From: Phoronis australis
Lineage: Eukaryota > Phoronida > Phoronidae
Assembly (NCBI GenBank): GCA_002633005.1
Contig: NMRA01000536.1
Location: 210,000-273,999, forward strand
DNA: 64,000 nt
Direction of reading: 5' to 3'
This document shows positions 37,553-52,500 of this stretch, in pieces. The notes below the pieces were generated by a model. That model was not told where the DNA came from. It made no database searches and saw only the letters and a list, made by a program, of their open reading frames with translations. Numbering within the stretch: position 1 is the stretch's first letter; every line of letters begins with the position of its first letter. The position numbers were made by a program, and so were the translations under genes.

Positions 37553-40500
37553 GTGAGTGGTGGCAGTGAATTCTCAATGGGGAGTGTTGGGTAATCAGGT
37601 GTCCTTGATTAGGATTATCAGATGTGGCTTACAACAACTGCTTGATAATTGATTATTATGGTAAAACCCAGTTGCAGGGGGCACTTTTTAATGGTGGATG
37701 GTTTTAAAAGGACTGCCAGCCTTGTCAAAGTCACTTAGGATTTTTGAAGTCAATTTGCTGGCAGATTTTGTGAAAATATAACTCCACATGTTGGGAACTG
37801 GTGTGCTAGTAAAAATGAACTCCACTGTTGTTTTGTGGTTTCAAACATCACTTGCAAGTTTCATTTGAAAATATACGAAATGTAATATTTTTGCATTTTA
37901 GTTACCCAAAGTTATAAAAATAATTGATCAAAATTCAACAATTCTAGACACAAATCAAACAATGATCATTTTGCGGCAGGCATGTTCAAGTTGTAAGTCG
38001 TTCAGTCTTTCTAAAGGTGGCATTTTTCGGCTTTGAGAAGCAATAAACAAGGGGTGCAGCATGTTTTTGCTAAAACTGAGCTGTGGCATACTTAAGTGGA
38101 AATGGTGAAGCAATTGCCATGTCATTTTATGTTATTTAACACTTTGAAATAGTAAACTGGAATTTCCTCAGTTACAAAAAAAATCACAATCATGTATTTC
38201 TTAGAATGGATTTCCTTTTTTTGAAAACAGATAACAGGTTCTCTAAATTACCCACAGTTGTGCTTATATTTAAAACACTTGGCAAGCAGTTGTACTTTGC
38301 TGTAGTGCTAGTCACAGTTTTTTACAATGAAAATTGGATTGCCATTTGTCAAAATAGTGTTATAGTGTTGCATGGCGAGTGTGGCAGTACACGCACACAA
38401 AAAAAAATTTAAAGCTGAGTGAGGTGTCTTAGTAAGTCATTCTTCATTTGTACAGACTCGGCTCAGAAGTGTGTTGGCACTCCTAACTTTCGTAACTAGG
38501 TCAGTCACGCAACATGTTTTTCTACCTCCATGAAGGAGGAGAGTTAAATTCCGGATATGGAAATTGGCCATCATTTTTAGGCCTACAGTGAATGTGTTGT
38601 ATTCTTCATTTGGTATTGTACGATTTCTGCTGGAAGCCTCTTGTTTTAGTTTGATGCTCTAAACTGTTAAGCACTTGTTCTTTTACAAGTTAGAACTTTG
38701 CTTGTACAAAATGTTCATTGGTATGAACAATCACCTTTCAGAACAGCAAATAAAGGGTTTCATTACTGAAAGACTGTGACCTTATTCTAGTCCGGCAGGA
38801 ATACTCAGTGTTTTTGTCCTCTTCTGTAAGGGGCCATGGTTGTTAAGCCTGAGATTTATGTGCTTTGCAATTCCTGGAACTGTCTTCTGTAATGACAAAT
38901 CACATTTGTACTTGAACACTTGAGGGTGCTTAAACTTTTGCTCAGATGTGATATATTTCATTCAAAATCTTGGTGATGAGTTATCACTGTGCTATGTTTT
39001 TGTATGGTTGAAAATTAAGTTTCTGTCACATGTGTCCCTCTTTTGTCTTGTGCTGTCATGGAATGCCATTCTACTTAAATCTGTCTTAGTTAATTAGCTT
39101 TTACACAGCCATGGAGATCACTCCAGCCACTACTGATAAAATTCCAAGAAGAAAATGGCTTCCACTCCACAGGCAGGCTGTGGTTCTGGTGACCTCATAC
39201 AGTTGCACCAGTGGTTTTCCACCATCTGGTTTTATTCAACCAAACAGGCAGGATGGCAACTATTTCCTATGACAAGACTCTCTGGTGCTCCCTCATTCTA
39301 TCTCAACCTCTCTATGTTTCCCTGGACAGTGTTATGACTGAGTGCTTGCATACAGATTAAGAAAACAGTCTTTTCTGACAGAATTGGTAATAAATATCTT
39401 TCCAATGTTAACAAACTTGACTGAGAGTGGGCGGGTTCCTGGTTTGATGCTGGCACTGGTTCACCACATTAGACCCAGTTGGAGGTTATCTGCATCTCAG
39501 TCTGTATTCATGATGGCAACCGCATTTATTCGTTTCCATGGCAACTGGGTGTGCTGTTGGAAAGTACAACACCCTTTTCTTTGAATTTATTTATTAGAGT
39601 TGTTCAAATGAAATAGCATATGCAGTGCTGTACTTTAAGTGGAATTATGGCGTCCTGTTATAGTTTGAAAACAGTATAAAGCCCTTTTCTCGAAAACTGG
39701 GAGACTTGTTACAGCTGTCATTAAGAATATTTCACAAGTGCTTGTTTATTCCAAAGACAGATTTATGTATCATTCACTTTGTTGACACCACATCCATTCA
39801 ACTTTTCAATAATCTTTACACTGACAAAGCTTTCTGGAATTGCCTGGAGCAGTGGTTTTCGCCGGAGGAGTCTTTGGGAAAATGTACAAGACTCTGTAAT
39901 GAAAACATAAGCTTTGCCAGTAGACCAGTGATGTTTTTCTTAACCTTGTATTTTCAGCAGCAGAAAAATTGGCAGCTTGTTGGCATTAGCTGGAATTGGC
40001 AACCTTTACTTTCTTAGTTTAAAATTCGTGGCAAATCATTGTTTTAGAGCTACTGGGTGCATAACATAACCTGTAAGCAGTAACCTGAGTTCCTTTCAAA
40101 CATGGGTTGTAACGAGTCACGTAAATTAAAAGAACAGCATTTTAAAATTGTTATTCTGATACTCATGTGGGAAACATGTAGGCAGATTTAGGGGTGGGAC
40201 TAAAAACACTGTGTCTCATGTCTGCATGCCATTTAGGAGAACACGCGAACATTTTTGTATGGAAATAGTGGTTGCCCCCCCCTTTCCAAAATTCTAGATC
40301 TTCCATTGGCACAATAATAGACTCACTTAGATTGGGATAATCTCCTGGACATCAAAGTGATTGACAAAAGTTTTTACCCAGCTATTCAACATAAAACAGT
40401 GGCCACATACGTAGACTGTTTTGAAAGTTGATTTTAGAATAGCAATGTTCTTTTCCTCAGGATGTTCTCTTATAATTGGTGGGGGTGTATATTCATAATG

Positions 40501-43500
40501 CAGGCTACTAAACAAAAGTATCTGGGCAATATTGGAAAATAGATACCCTAGTCATTATGAAATTGGCCTAAGATGGTCAATATCCTCCCGTTGCCCGCCT
40601 CTTTGACAATATAGATAAGGCCACCAAAAAACAGCTGGAACTTCAGGTCTGTACCCCTAATCATGCCGAAACTTGGGTCTCGATAAAACAAAAAAGTGCC
40701 CACCCACATCAACTTTAGCTAAGGTCTCGAATATGTTCATTAAAAGCCTCACAAATGCATGCAAGCAAGATTTTAAATTCTGACATTTGCCAAGTAAGGT
40801 GCAAGTTCGCATGTATATTCTTGTTTGTACACTTTTTTGAGAGCATTTCTGCTCTTTGTTACAACAGATTTTGCACGGCCTTTTGTGAATTTTATGTTCT
40901 GATTAAAATCTCATCAATTTAGGACGCGACATGGCGGACAGGCGATACTTTGAAAAATTACGCGCACTCACAACAATCATTAGAAACCATCAAACTTTGG
41001 GAGAATTTACTGCAAAACCAATGGGCTGTTATTTGTCTCGTGCCTCTATCCGTTCAGTTTTTAGAAGTTTAAATTGAGCACCTCAAGTCATCCACGTTTC
41101 ACAGCTTTTGGTTTTGAAAAAATTCCTTTTGGCCATGTTCATAACACTTTTAAGGTGTTGATTTTTATTCTGCGTCAGCCGAATCTGACCTTTGATGGCT
41201 TAAGTCTAATCTATGCTAGACATAATAATTGCACGCCACAAAGCATATGTTTAAGATTCAGTTTACAGAACTGTTTTGAGTTTGGCACTGCTTCAAGGAA
41301 AACATTTTGTGGACTATCAAGGAAGACTTGCTGAACAAAGGAATGTATGTGAAGAAGATAACACTTTGAACCCTTCTATAACTTATCCCTCCAGTCCTGA
41401 GAATTTTTGCTCTGGTTTTTATACCTATGAAATAATAGTGTGATTGATGGGATGGGAATAGTTTATGTCTTTGAAAACTGGTTTTGAATTTCTGTCAATT
41501 AAAGCAGCTATAAACAGACATTATGTCCTTTGAAGCCAACTTTTGATGTTTGGGTTTGCAAAGAACAGTTTCCTATTCCTTGAGACCATGTTCCACCTTT
41601 AAAATGATGCCGTGACAAGTCAACTTGAAGAGACTGGTCACGAAGAATATTGAACTGCCAGATCTTTTGAAGCCCCAGAAATCATTTCCAGTTTGACTTA
41701 GGAACAATTTGATACAAATTTCGGGTGAAAATTGTTCTAAATCAAAATTTGACTTCTGTGATGGAAGACGGGCTCATTGCTGCTGTTGAACCTAGTCATC
41801 TAAAGTGCCGTTTACACTTATAATCTAAAGTGCCGTTTACACTTACAAAGTTGACAGGGATCAGCTAACATGGAACAAGTTGTTCCAGTGTGTAAACGGA
41901 CTGACACAAGCAAATTGACACATGGTGACAAATTTTTGCCACCCGTTTGTGAGGTAGAGTAATTGCGCCCGAACATTTTGTGCTGTGTCAATTACAAGTC
42001 TAAACGCGAAACTGGAGTAAGGCGTAAAGGATCATCTCTACTGCGCTTGTGCAATGACCTACGTATGGGTTCTTTGTCTTTGCAACTCTCGTCATTTGTA
42101 AACCTGCGCATGTGCGATCCAGTCTCTCCATCCTTTAATTTCCTTCTTGCCACGGTTAGTGAGTTGTGTGTGTAAACGGCTGCTTGACACGGGTCAATTT
42201 GCTCCGTGTCAGTTGCCCCAGGCCAAAAGTTGATGTCTAAACGGGAATTAAGTGTGGCTCTGCTGCCTAAGACTCGGTAAATCTGCAGCTCAAAATGCCT
42301 CAAAAATCCTGTCTCTGTTGTTTGCCTACGCCTACATACATAATTCCAGTGAAATGCATAATATAGCATTAGCACAATTACTGTTTTTTGACTGTTTGAA
42401 ACTGTGTGTCTGCTTTGGGATGAGGACAACAAATATCAAGTTATAAGCTAAGCCCACTTTGGTTTGAGTCTCTGTCACTGGGAAACTACAGCAAAATTGC
42501 TTCAATAGCCTGTCTCTATCAATTGTTTGCCTACATGGTTATCAAGTCTAATTCAGTGCACAATACATAATATTTTCTTTTCCAGTGATGTGGTCAAAGT
42601 CTCATACAGGCTGGTGTTGTTCAAGTTACATGGGCCTGTTGTGAGAGTGTTCTCCTTTGACTGGTAATCTGTGTGGAATTCATTTGTCTGATCTGGACAG
42701 GATTTGTATTGAATTGCACCTATAACTGTTTGATGTTATCCACTCCAGTGGTTTGACTAGGCCTGGGGAAAGGGTGCCATTCAACCAGTTGGTAAATTTT
42801 CAACAAATGCCCACAATAGCTGGAGAAATCACCTCCATTCAACTTGGTTGGTGTATTGTTGTCTGGTGGTGGGACTCAATAACACACACCTTGGCTCAGA
42901 TAAAACAGTTTTGGAGAAGGGGAGTGTGCACCCATTGAGTGGCACTGGACCCCAGGGTTTTTATCTATGGTGAGGCACTTTCCAGGTTAAGGACCCCTTT
43001 TCCCCTACAAGGGATGCACGCAAATTGGTTGTGCAGCTGTCCTATGTGTCACGCCCCAACATTATTCAAAAGGTTTGAAACGAAATTCAGAGGAGACTCA
43101 GAAAAATGTATTGTTGAGGAGTGCAGCTGTTCATTGGGAATCCTGGCTAGTACAGTATCTGAAGAACCAGGAAATAGTGTACCCAAAGCAATACCATATG
43201 GTGAAAATTTTTAGCCGAAGTAACACTTCTTCTGGGAGGACATGTCTTTTGTTTATTCACCTCGAGAAAATACCTGCTGTACCATAAAGCCAAACTATCT
43301 TCCCAAAGATTAAAAAAAATAAAATATACATTTATTTTTATTTTCTGGTATACAATTTTGTTGTATGATACCGCAATGGAAATAAACTTGATTAATGCAA
43401 AGTTACCTTATGGAGACACATCTCCAAACCTTTATAATATTCCAACGGACTCTTTCATTCTATTGGAAATAAAATTTTCCTATATTATAATAATATACCA

Positions 43501-46500
43501 TTTGCTAACTTTTGGAATGAATCGGCTTAAATTCACCCTTAATGCTACCTGGGTTTTGCGAATGTCTGAAATTGAAAGACTAGTTAAGCCATTATTGAAC
43601 TCTCCAATTTTACTTTGCTTTTTAATTCTAATGGTTTGGACTAAATATTTCCACAGATATTACTGTCTTCTGTTCGGTTATACGGAATGGATTTGAAGTT
43701 CATTATTTTCCTTTTTCGCGAATGATAAAGACATCAAATCAAAGACGAATTCAATTTCTTTTAAAGTGCAGTGTTATGATCTCAAAATTGAGCTACATAG
43801 TGTATATATTTATTCCAGTGGAAGTAATTTGTTAGCTGCATCTACACTAACTGACCCATCACCTTCTTACAAGGCCTTGTGGTCAAATCCATTCAATTTG
43901 ATTTGTGAGGGTTTCTTGAACCCTTGCCTAACTAAGACTGGTGAGAGGGACCCTTTTGTGTTAGATTACAATAATCTTTATAGTGAGGTCTGATGATATA
44001 AGTTTTATGTTATACCCTTGCATTCAAACACCAGAAGGCTTTTTAGCTAGGCCCCACATTCTTGGAAGTTGTGACAACCAGAAGTGCTTTGTTAAAACGC
44101 CGCTTTTTATTGCATTCTTAATTCTAAACCTAACATGACAATGACATTTCAAGTTCTTGATCTCGGAATTGAAACACCAGACTTGCGTTTGAAATAAGTA
44201 TATCGCAATTATCATAAATCCTCAATGTCACTGGTTTTTAGTTGTGAATGTTACCTGAATTTACTCTTGATAGTAAATTTTAACATTAAAAGGATTGCCT
44301 TTCAAGAATGTAAATGTAAATGTAAGTGAAATTGGTTCTCGCATTTTGTATTTAGTTCTAAGCAGATTACAGTAATCAAACCTGAGTAATGTTCCTTCAT
44401 AAATATCTCGCCATCCCAGATAACAAAAAATAACCTAATTTCCTGGCCAGGTGATTGAGTTTTACAACTAAAGGTACACACTGGAACACAATATCTTATG
44501 TGATTGCGATTTGACATAACACTGTAGTGTAGTGCTTTAAAATGTACTGATGACACGGAGTGTGGTATTTCTTATACTAATTTCGCACGGAAATAATTGC
44601 TGAAACGGTCTTGTCCTATGTACAAAAGCTGACTAACTTTTTGCAAATAATGGGAACTTTTATCAACTGTTATTTTATGGCATCTATACACTGCAAATCA
44701 TGCATGTAATTGACTGAAATCGTCTATTCTTCACTGTTGCAAGCCCTCATAGGCTCTGCCTAAAGTAGCCAAAAGCTAAGTTTTGCAGTCTTTCAAATTG
44801 TCACCTGTGTGAGTTACAAGTGATTTGAACCTCGAGGGGAATTTTTCAATCAGTTGATGGGAATTTTTGGGCCTCATGAGGGGAATTTTCAGAGGAGAAT
44901 GGAGTGGATATGCAGCCCCAAAATGGAGGGATTGAGGGCGTAGGATTTGTTGTTAAAAACAGCATAGAACATCTCGTCGTTTCTCAAGTATCTATAAAAG
45001 GTCACATGGTTTTGTTCTTAATGATGTTTACATCTATTCAGCATACATTTTAGTGTAATTCTATTGGTGTGATCACTCTGTGTCCAAATGTCAAAATATC
45101 AGTTGAACATACTTTAAGACGTTTATGGCTCATTTAAACTCCATGCTCAGCCATCACAAAGCCATTGGGGTTTTGAAGAATAACTTTGGGGAAAACTTTA
45201 TGTCACCAAACATAACACATTTCTAAATTGTTTTGGTGAAGTTAGTGAGCTTGACGTTAGCAAATAAATCACCCAACATATTTGGTAGAAGTCGGAAAGA
45301 GAAAAGTACATTTTTTCTTTCTGTTCTGTCTTCCCACACATGCTTGATTCTAGCAACAGGACACAGCACTGGGAGAAGATGACATATGTACTCCCACACC
45401 TTGTCTTGCTGATTCACTGATTGCTAAAGGTGATAACACTCCTGATGAAAGTGATCATTTTCACCAGGTTCTGTTACCTATTCTAATCTTGGACAAATCA
45501 AGATGACATGTGATAATCTTGTTGCCTGGCAACCATTGACAAGAGATGTTACTTTCTGAAAGACCACACATGTTGAAAGTGAAGGACCACACAAAACTCA
45601 TACAGGGGTAGTGACTGTGTAATTTTTATCTACATAAGCTACAAGTCATTTCTACACAGCTTGTAGGTGGTGCATGATGTGCAGTTGTCCACCCAAGATT
45701 GCTTCAGACTGTGCGGCAGTGAGAAGTCAGAAGGCTGTTTTGGAGTGTACATTATAGAACACAGTATCTAACATTTGAGAGTCATTGATGTAATTTCGGC
45801 TGGGCAGCTGAATGACAACAGTGTCTGCTTGTACTTGTGTGGAGAGGATATAGTGTGTTTGGTACTTGTCCTAGTTCGATAATTGGATTTGTTCCCTAAT
45901 AGTTGGATATGTAATTGCAAGCATAGTTGGATAATAGCAAGCCTGAATCATTTTCAATGGGACTGCTGTGCTGAAATAGTTGCGATTTTGTAAACAGGTA
46001 AGGTGGTGAAATGCCCATGGGGAAGTTGACTGTGCTGCAGTTTTTAAGGGTTGAAACTTGGGCGTTCTACCATAGGATTGGAAATCCTTAGCACTGTGGA
46101 GGTCGCTGTTTGTCGATTTCAATATTGGTGTGGGTATTTTTTTATGAAAAGGTTTGAGTTACTTCCCATATTCGACTTGACACCTACCCGCAAAATATAA
46201 AAGTTCTCACTTATAAACGCCCATGCTTGCCATTGCTCAACATCCCCTGATACAATCGAGACTTCCTTTAAAGCACTTGTGTCGTTTTAATGTTGTGAAT
46301 TTTACCTTGCAGAACTTGCGAATCTCTCTTACTTTTGAGTAATGAACAGTTAACGACTTTCATCGTCACCTTGCTTTATTGTGGTGGGAATATAACCATA
46401 CTCTTGAACTATGTTTCATTCGACTTTTGCACTCGAGTGGAAACTTAAATATACTGATAGCTCCCTGGGCATTCACCTCGACTCCTCAAAATTTTTGTTT

Positions 46501-49500
46501 TTAAATGCCCATACTTTTCTCCACCACCTGATTTTTAGTTGCCCTCGGCTTTACACGTATGTGCATTAGGTTACCTGGACGGTATGTCCTATTTTCAAAC
46601 TGAGAAATATATGGTTGTAATGGGTTGAGCAAAATGGATTTGTTTATACTGGTGACTTTCCAATTTCTAAGTAGTGATATGATGGAGACACCCCCTTCCG
46701 CTTTGAAGTACATTTCTGACTTCACACACATTGAATGACTGGTGTTTGGGAGGTAGCCTGAGGCGCTGGCCCTATTGCCCCTACAAAATCTGCCTTTTGT
46801 AACGAATAGCAAAATTGAAAAGGAACTTTTCCTGTGGAATTATGCAGTTTGCAGATGACCAGAAGTACACTAACTATACTAAAATGTGGCGCCGTATTTT
46901 CCGATTTTCCGGCATGTAATCAAATGTTTTTTTTTTAAATTGTATCAAGTTATACTAAGCTAAATTCCCAATGTATATACTCAGTACAGTACATCTTGCA
47001 TTCAGTCTCAGAGCCAGATTCCAGCCATATAGCTTTTGTGTTTGTATTTTGTTTATGTCAACTCATTATGAATATTATGTGCACGATTTGAAAAAAAATT
47101 CACCAATTTAGGACACAGTGTAGCCAACAAGTGACATTTTATTATTTTATTTTTAATGAAGGATCAATGTCGTATCGTTTTTAAAGATTACACAATGAGT
47201 CTTAGAAACTATTAGGCCTTTGCAAAAATGGCCTTTGAAAAATGAAGAAAACATGATTTTATGTGAAAGATTTTTTATGACTATAAGGCCTTTGATTGTC
47301 ATGATATCCATGAAACTTACAAGTTAGACCCAACAAGCATGTTCTTTCTGATCCCCTGACTTAGTTTTGAGAGCTGTGGTCACCAACTAAAATATGCCTG
47401 CTGGCATCAGTTTCAGCCAAGGTCTTGTTTTTTGAATGGCTGAACAAATGTGAGCAAGGTTTGACTCCCAATGATTTGCCAAACACGAGTCCCCTTGATT
47501 TTCTTTTTTTAAAAATTTAGCAACAAGAAAGTACGGCACCACCACGATTTTCAAAAAGACCAAAACCAGAGTTGATGTGTATGCTGTCAATTCCAACTTG
47601 ATGAGTCCAGCAGCTATAACTTTGCTAGTCATTTCCAAAAAATGTCCTATCTGAGACAAGTGGAGACCAATTTTATAGTGATAAGAGGTCTATTTCAGAA
47701 GTAAAGTAGTTTTGACACTAAAAACCGTGCAAGGAATGTACTCAGGTACATAAATGTTGTTTAAAAATGCAATATTCAGTAGCAACCTTGAAAAATCACC
47801 ACTTACCCTCAGGTACAAAAGTGGTTTAGTTGGAAAAATATTCAGCTGCTCAGCTGAATGTGTCTCGGTTCATTAATTCTACAAAGTATAGCACTTTAAT
47901 TATTTTTTTATTGCACGGGTAATTGCCAAAGCCCCTGGACCACCCGTACATTGGCATCTTTGTTAGTCCAGAGGCAATGTTTGCTGGATTTTGTGGTTGA
48001 AATGATGCCGGATTCATCTCTGTCTTTGGTTTGAGAATCATCTGCTTTCTTAAATTTTTCCATTTTTCCATCCAACAGAAAACTCTCAATGAAAGAAGCT
48101 GTGTGATTTAAGGTAGTGGTACACTGAAATTATAAACTTTGACTCCAACACATGGTAGGTCTCCAATACAATCTATGGATGCTTTGGTAATGCAAGGCAT
48201 TCCTCGAAAGGTGGCGAAAGAGTTAGCCCGTGGAATGGAATAATCACTGCTTTCTACCATGTGTAACTTGCAGAAGTTTAAGCGACCACGTGGACAATAG
48301 GTTAGACTAGTGGGACTTGTCATTGGTGTGGCAACTTACCTTACCTCTTTGAGGTAGTGCCCGGTCAACTTGCCCCAACTCAAAATCCTATATGGACAGC
48401 AAACTGGGGCAAAATGAAAGCAATTATCAGATACGCCCTTGCCACTTGCACAAATGACTTGATCCAGTCACTGCTTTTTTGTGTCATTTAGAAACTTCAC
48501 ACCAAATTCTCTTTTCATTTTCAATTTTACAAGTGAAATGAAATATAGGGAAAATCGAAACATATTGTAGTTCGTTGAACTGCCATTTTGTGGTTGTGTG
48601 CCTGGCAATACTAAACCTAGTAACATGCGCAACGTGATTTCCGCTCTATTCCACTTCCTTGCCACCACATGTGTGAGTGTAGTCTTGACATTTACATTGA
48701 TCTAGCAAAAGTTGCCTCTGGTGTAAAACGTGAGCTGGCCAAAGTCCCCCTCCCCACCCCCTCCCCCTTTCCCCTGACACATTTTTATTGAACAAGTGTT
48801 GGNCCCTGACACATTTTTATTGAACACTCCACGTGTTGGCTCTTTAATTTCTTATTCTAAGGCACTGTCTTAATGGAGATATGATGTTGATAATTCCATG
48901 AATGAGTATTTTTCGTCTATGAATCTAATGAAACATGTTTAACATGTTCAGAAGTGTTTAAACTTCTAGAAATTAACATCTTAGTTAATTAATCCTTGTG
49001 TTTTGTAAGTGAACACCCCATTTCCTCACTTATAACCCTAACAAAGTGTTATTTAACCCTAACAAAGTGTTATTTAGTTGAGTAGCAACTGTAAGCAGCT
49101 GCTTAAAACCAACTGAGACAAGTTTTATTGGTACTTGCAAAGAAAGGCTGCCCTCAGCCTTCAATAACATATGCATTGGGCATGTGGTTCATTGGTGGAC
49201 ATTTGATAGTTTTGACCTTTGTGTACGTGCTTGAGACAAGCTTGTGATTTGTGCACACCGAAGTGGTTAGGAGTCACTTGAGTTTTACTTTCATATCTAG
49301 TTGATGGTGGGAAGATTTGTGCCTGGCAATCCATTACCAGCTAAACCCACAATCTATCAATGCACATCTTGCAACAGCCCTGTCCTTATGTCCCAATCTA
49401 ATCCAACATGCTGTCAACATGGAGTAAGTGATACAAAATAACCTATCTAGTGGGAATTTGATATTTATGTGCTTCACAATAATAATGAATTGTGGTTACA

Positions 49501-52500
49501 AATTATTGGGGGAGGGCCTGTGTAGATGCACCTTGTGAAATCCGATTCAGTACTCATTGATCTCGCACTTGTTACAAACTCTTCAAGGTGCATTCACCAT
49601 TTGCTATGACCCAACCTTTGAATCATCTCAGCAGTAACCACTTCTGCCTGTCATTCACACATTCCTGTCCTAAATAACAATGTTTCCCACATTCTCCCCA
49701 CTCTTCCCCCATTGATCCTGTATTGTACTTGTGCTCATCTTCTTTGACACTTGAGAGTCTTCCTTGGCTAGTTCACAACAATGGCTCCATTGTCTACTTC
49801 CTGTGTTCCACAGTGTGTCCCTTCTAAAGGAAGACAGATTTTGTGAAACCTATACCTCCCATCCACCATGGGGCTGCATTGGCAGTCAGTCGGGCTTGCT
49901 GAATTGAGAGATTAATGGTGACTCAGAACTGTGAATCAGTTGAGGCAGACAGCTGTGACTGGTCTCATTAAATGAAGACTTCTTGCTTCAGTAGACAACT
50001 GCTCATCATAATCTCCAACTGAGATTTTTAGCTGATGCATTGAAGTGCTACATATTTTACATGATAAGGTGTCCCACTGTCTCAACATAGTCTCCCCTTT
50101 GTTAACAGTTTAAATGCAACATTGACACATGACCCTACCACAGAGAAACCTTGCTGTGGACTGCCTAATGAAACTTGTATGCCAGGCGGGATTGTTTTTG
50201 AGAGATAATTCCCTTCGATCGGTTACCCTCCTAGAATTCTCTTCAAATTCCGAGTCGAGGAATGACAGTTTGTACAATATTCAAAATCCAGACTTGCTCA
50301 ATATACCTGCCTCAAGATGAAACAAGCTCGGTAAAAATTTTGCNGACTCAGAACTGTGAATCAGTTGAGGCAGACAGCTGTGACTGGTCTCATTAAATGA
50401 AGACTTCTTGCTTCAGTAGACAACTGCTCATCCTAATCTCCAACTGAGATTTTTAGCTGATGCATTGAAGTGCTACATATTTTACATGATAAGGTGTCCC
50501 ACTGTCTCAACATAGTCTCCCCTTTGTTAACAGTTTAAATGCAACATTGACACATGACCCTACCACAGAGAAACCTTGCTGTGGACTGCCTAATGAAACT
50601 TGTATGCCAGGCGGGATTTTTTTTGAGAGATAATTCCCTTCGATCGGTTACCCTCCTAGAATTCTCTTCAAATTCCGAGTCGAGGAATGACAGTTTGTAC
50701 AATATTCAAAATCCAGACTTGCTCAATATACCTGCCTCAAGATGAAACAAGCTCGCTAAAAATTTTGCCAGACTCCGGGATACTGAATCAAAGTACCCAC
50801 CCAAGGCAATTGACAAGACAAAATAGACCACTCCCTGTGTGGAGGCACTTCCATTCTAATCCTTGCAGTTGATAGCCCTCGGGGGTGGGGGAGGGGAGGG
50901 GGTAACATTCCTATTGAACACTTTGTGGGATATTGTCTCTGGAAGTTCACAAACCGGACAGGACACAGCGGCACCTGAATCTCGTCAGTTCTCTAGCCTC
51001 ATTTTCGAGCATTGGAACTTCTTATGTTATTTATAAGTGCTTTCCTTTTTCAATTTGTTCTTGATCATGTTAAACGTTTTCGACCTTACAATACCAGCAA
51101 AGTTTTAATTAGTTTTGCGGTGTGGTCTGAAACTGTGACAGAAAGTTGGAAACTTTGAGGAGTATCCGTGGATATGATATTCCCAACATGATTCCTAGGA
51201 TCAGTTCAACATTTGTAAGACAAGGCCATGTACAAGTAAATGCATTTTCCTACCTCCACGACGAATATTTCTTTCCGGGACCGTCCTATTAACACCCTTT
51301 GGAGACCAGTAACTTATCCATTTTAGAAAGTGAACATAGATCAAGAAATACTAAGTTGCCACATTTTCATTGTTTTCTGTGCTTTCAGGTCACTTTCAAA
51401 ACCTTTACAGCTTTCTTGTCCTTGTATTTCCTCCTGTCCATGAATCATTGATTATCTATCTTACCATTACATACCTTGATTTAAACTGATATGGCTATGC
51501 TCAGCTTTGCCTCCAGGTTGTTTAGCCATTGTCTTTGTGGTTTGTGTTCAGTAGAGTGTTACCTACACATTACAATGCCCAGTAAATTGTCTTCATCTCT
51601 TTTTCATGACTAATAAGATTGTTTCTGAATACCTCTTTAGACTCATATGAAAGAATAAGTTCAACAAACTGCTCAGCTGGAAATCTACTGTTGGTTGATG
51701 ATTGGGTGAAGAAAATGACGACACTTGGTCCTTCTAAATAAAACAACAGTTCTTTTATCAACTTATGGAAGTTATGAACTACTACATACTGCTGTGAAAA
51801 TTGTCCAGTTAGAGACAGGTGCTCTGCATCAGAGCTTGTACTAAATTTTAGAAATAGACTATAGACCGCCCTACGAACAGTGTGGGGGGACTCGTGAACA
51901 TGCGTCGGTGCCCGTTTTTGACTAGTTCATGAACTGCTATTTTCAGATTTGTTTGACACAAAGATCAGTGTCTGCTTCTGAGAAATATGATGGTCACCAA
52001 AACCGTCCATGTCCCAATCTTCAGAATCAAGAATTTTCAAGTTATGCTTGAAATTCAGCATCACTAAGTTTAGAAACTTTCCAAACTGAATAATTTTTAC
52101 CATATGTAGCTTGGTTTCTGTGTTGGTCATGTACTACTGAGCTATGCAGTTTTGATTGGTCACATCTTCATTTAGGCTTTTGCCAGTTTCAAATCTCCTT
52201 GAAGGTTGTTCTCCAAGCTCCATTTGATCCTGTTTATAGTAAACAGTCCTGCATGTACTTGTTTCAACTATCCCATGTATCTTATGTTTATCCCCAGCTG
52301 AGGTCATGTTTAAACTCAGTGGCTGCTTTCTAGTATACTGACTGTCAGTGATTGATGCAAGTTTTATTCTTTCACTGACCAAGACTGCTGCTACTCCCAC
52401 ACATGTCTCTAAGTCTCTTCAATCCTGGATTTATGGAAAGATGCATTTTGAATTATCCACTTACTATTTACACTGATAAAGGCTAGGGAGTAGGCACTTA

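Noticed and set aside
41992-42432. 146-codon minus-strand frame, the longest in the window
   Set aside because: It runs through a MITE into intron sequence and has no recognisable domain.
49034-49075. Two AACCCTAACAAAGTGTTATT units resembling telomere repeats
   Set aside because: Only two copies of a 21-bp unit; not a telomeric array.
50129-50745. Two identical-looking 63-codon frames
   Set aside because: They are the same sequence duplicated across an assembly joint.
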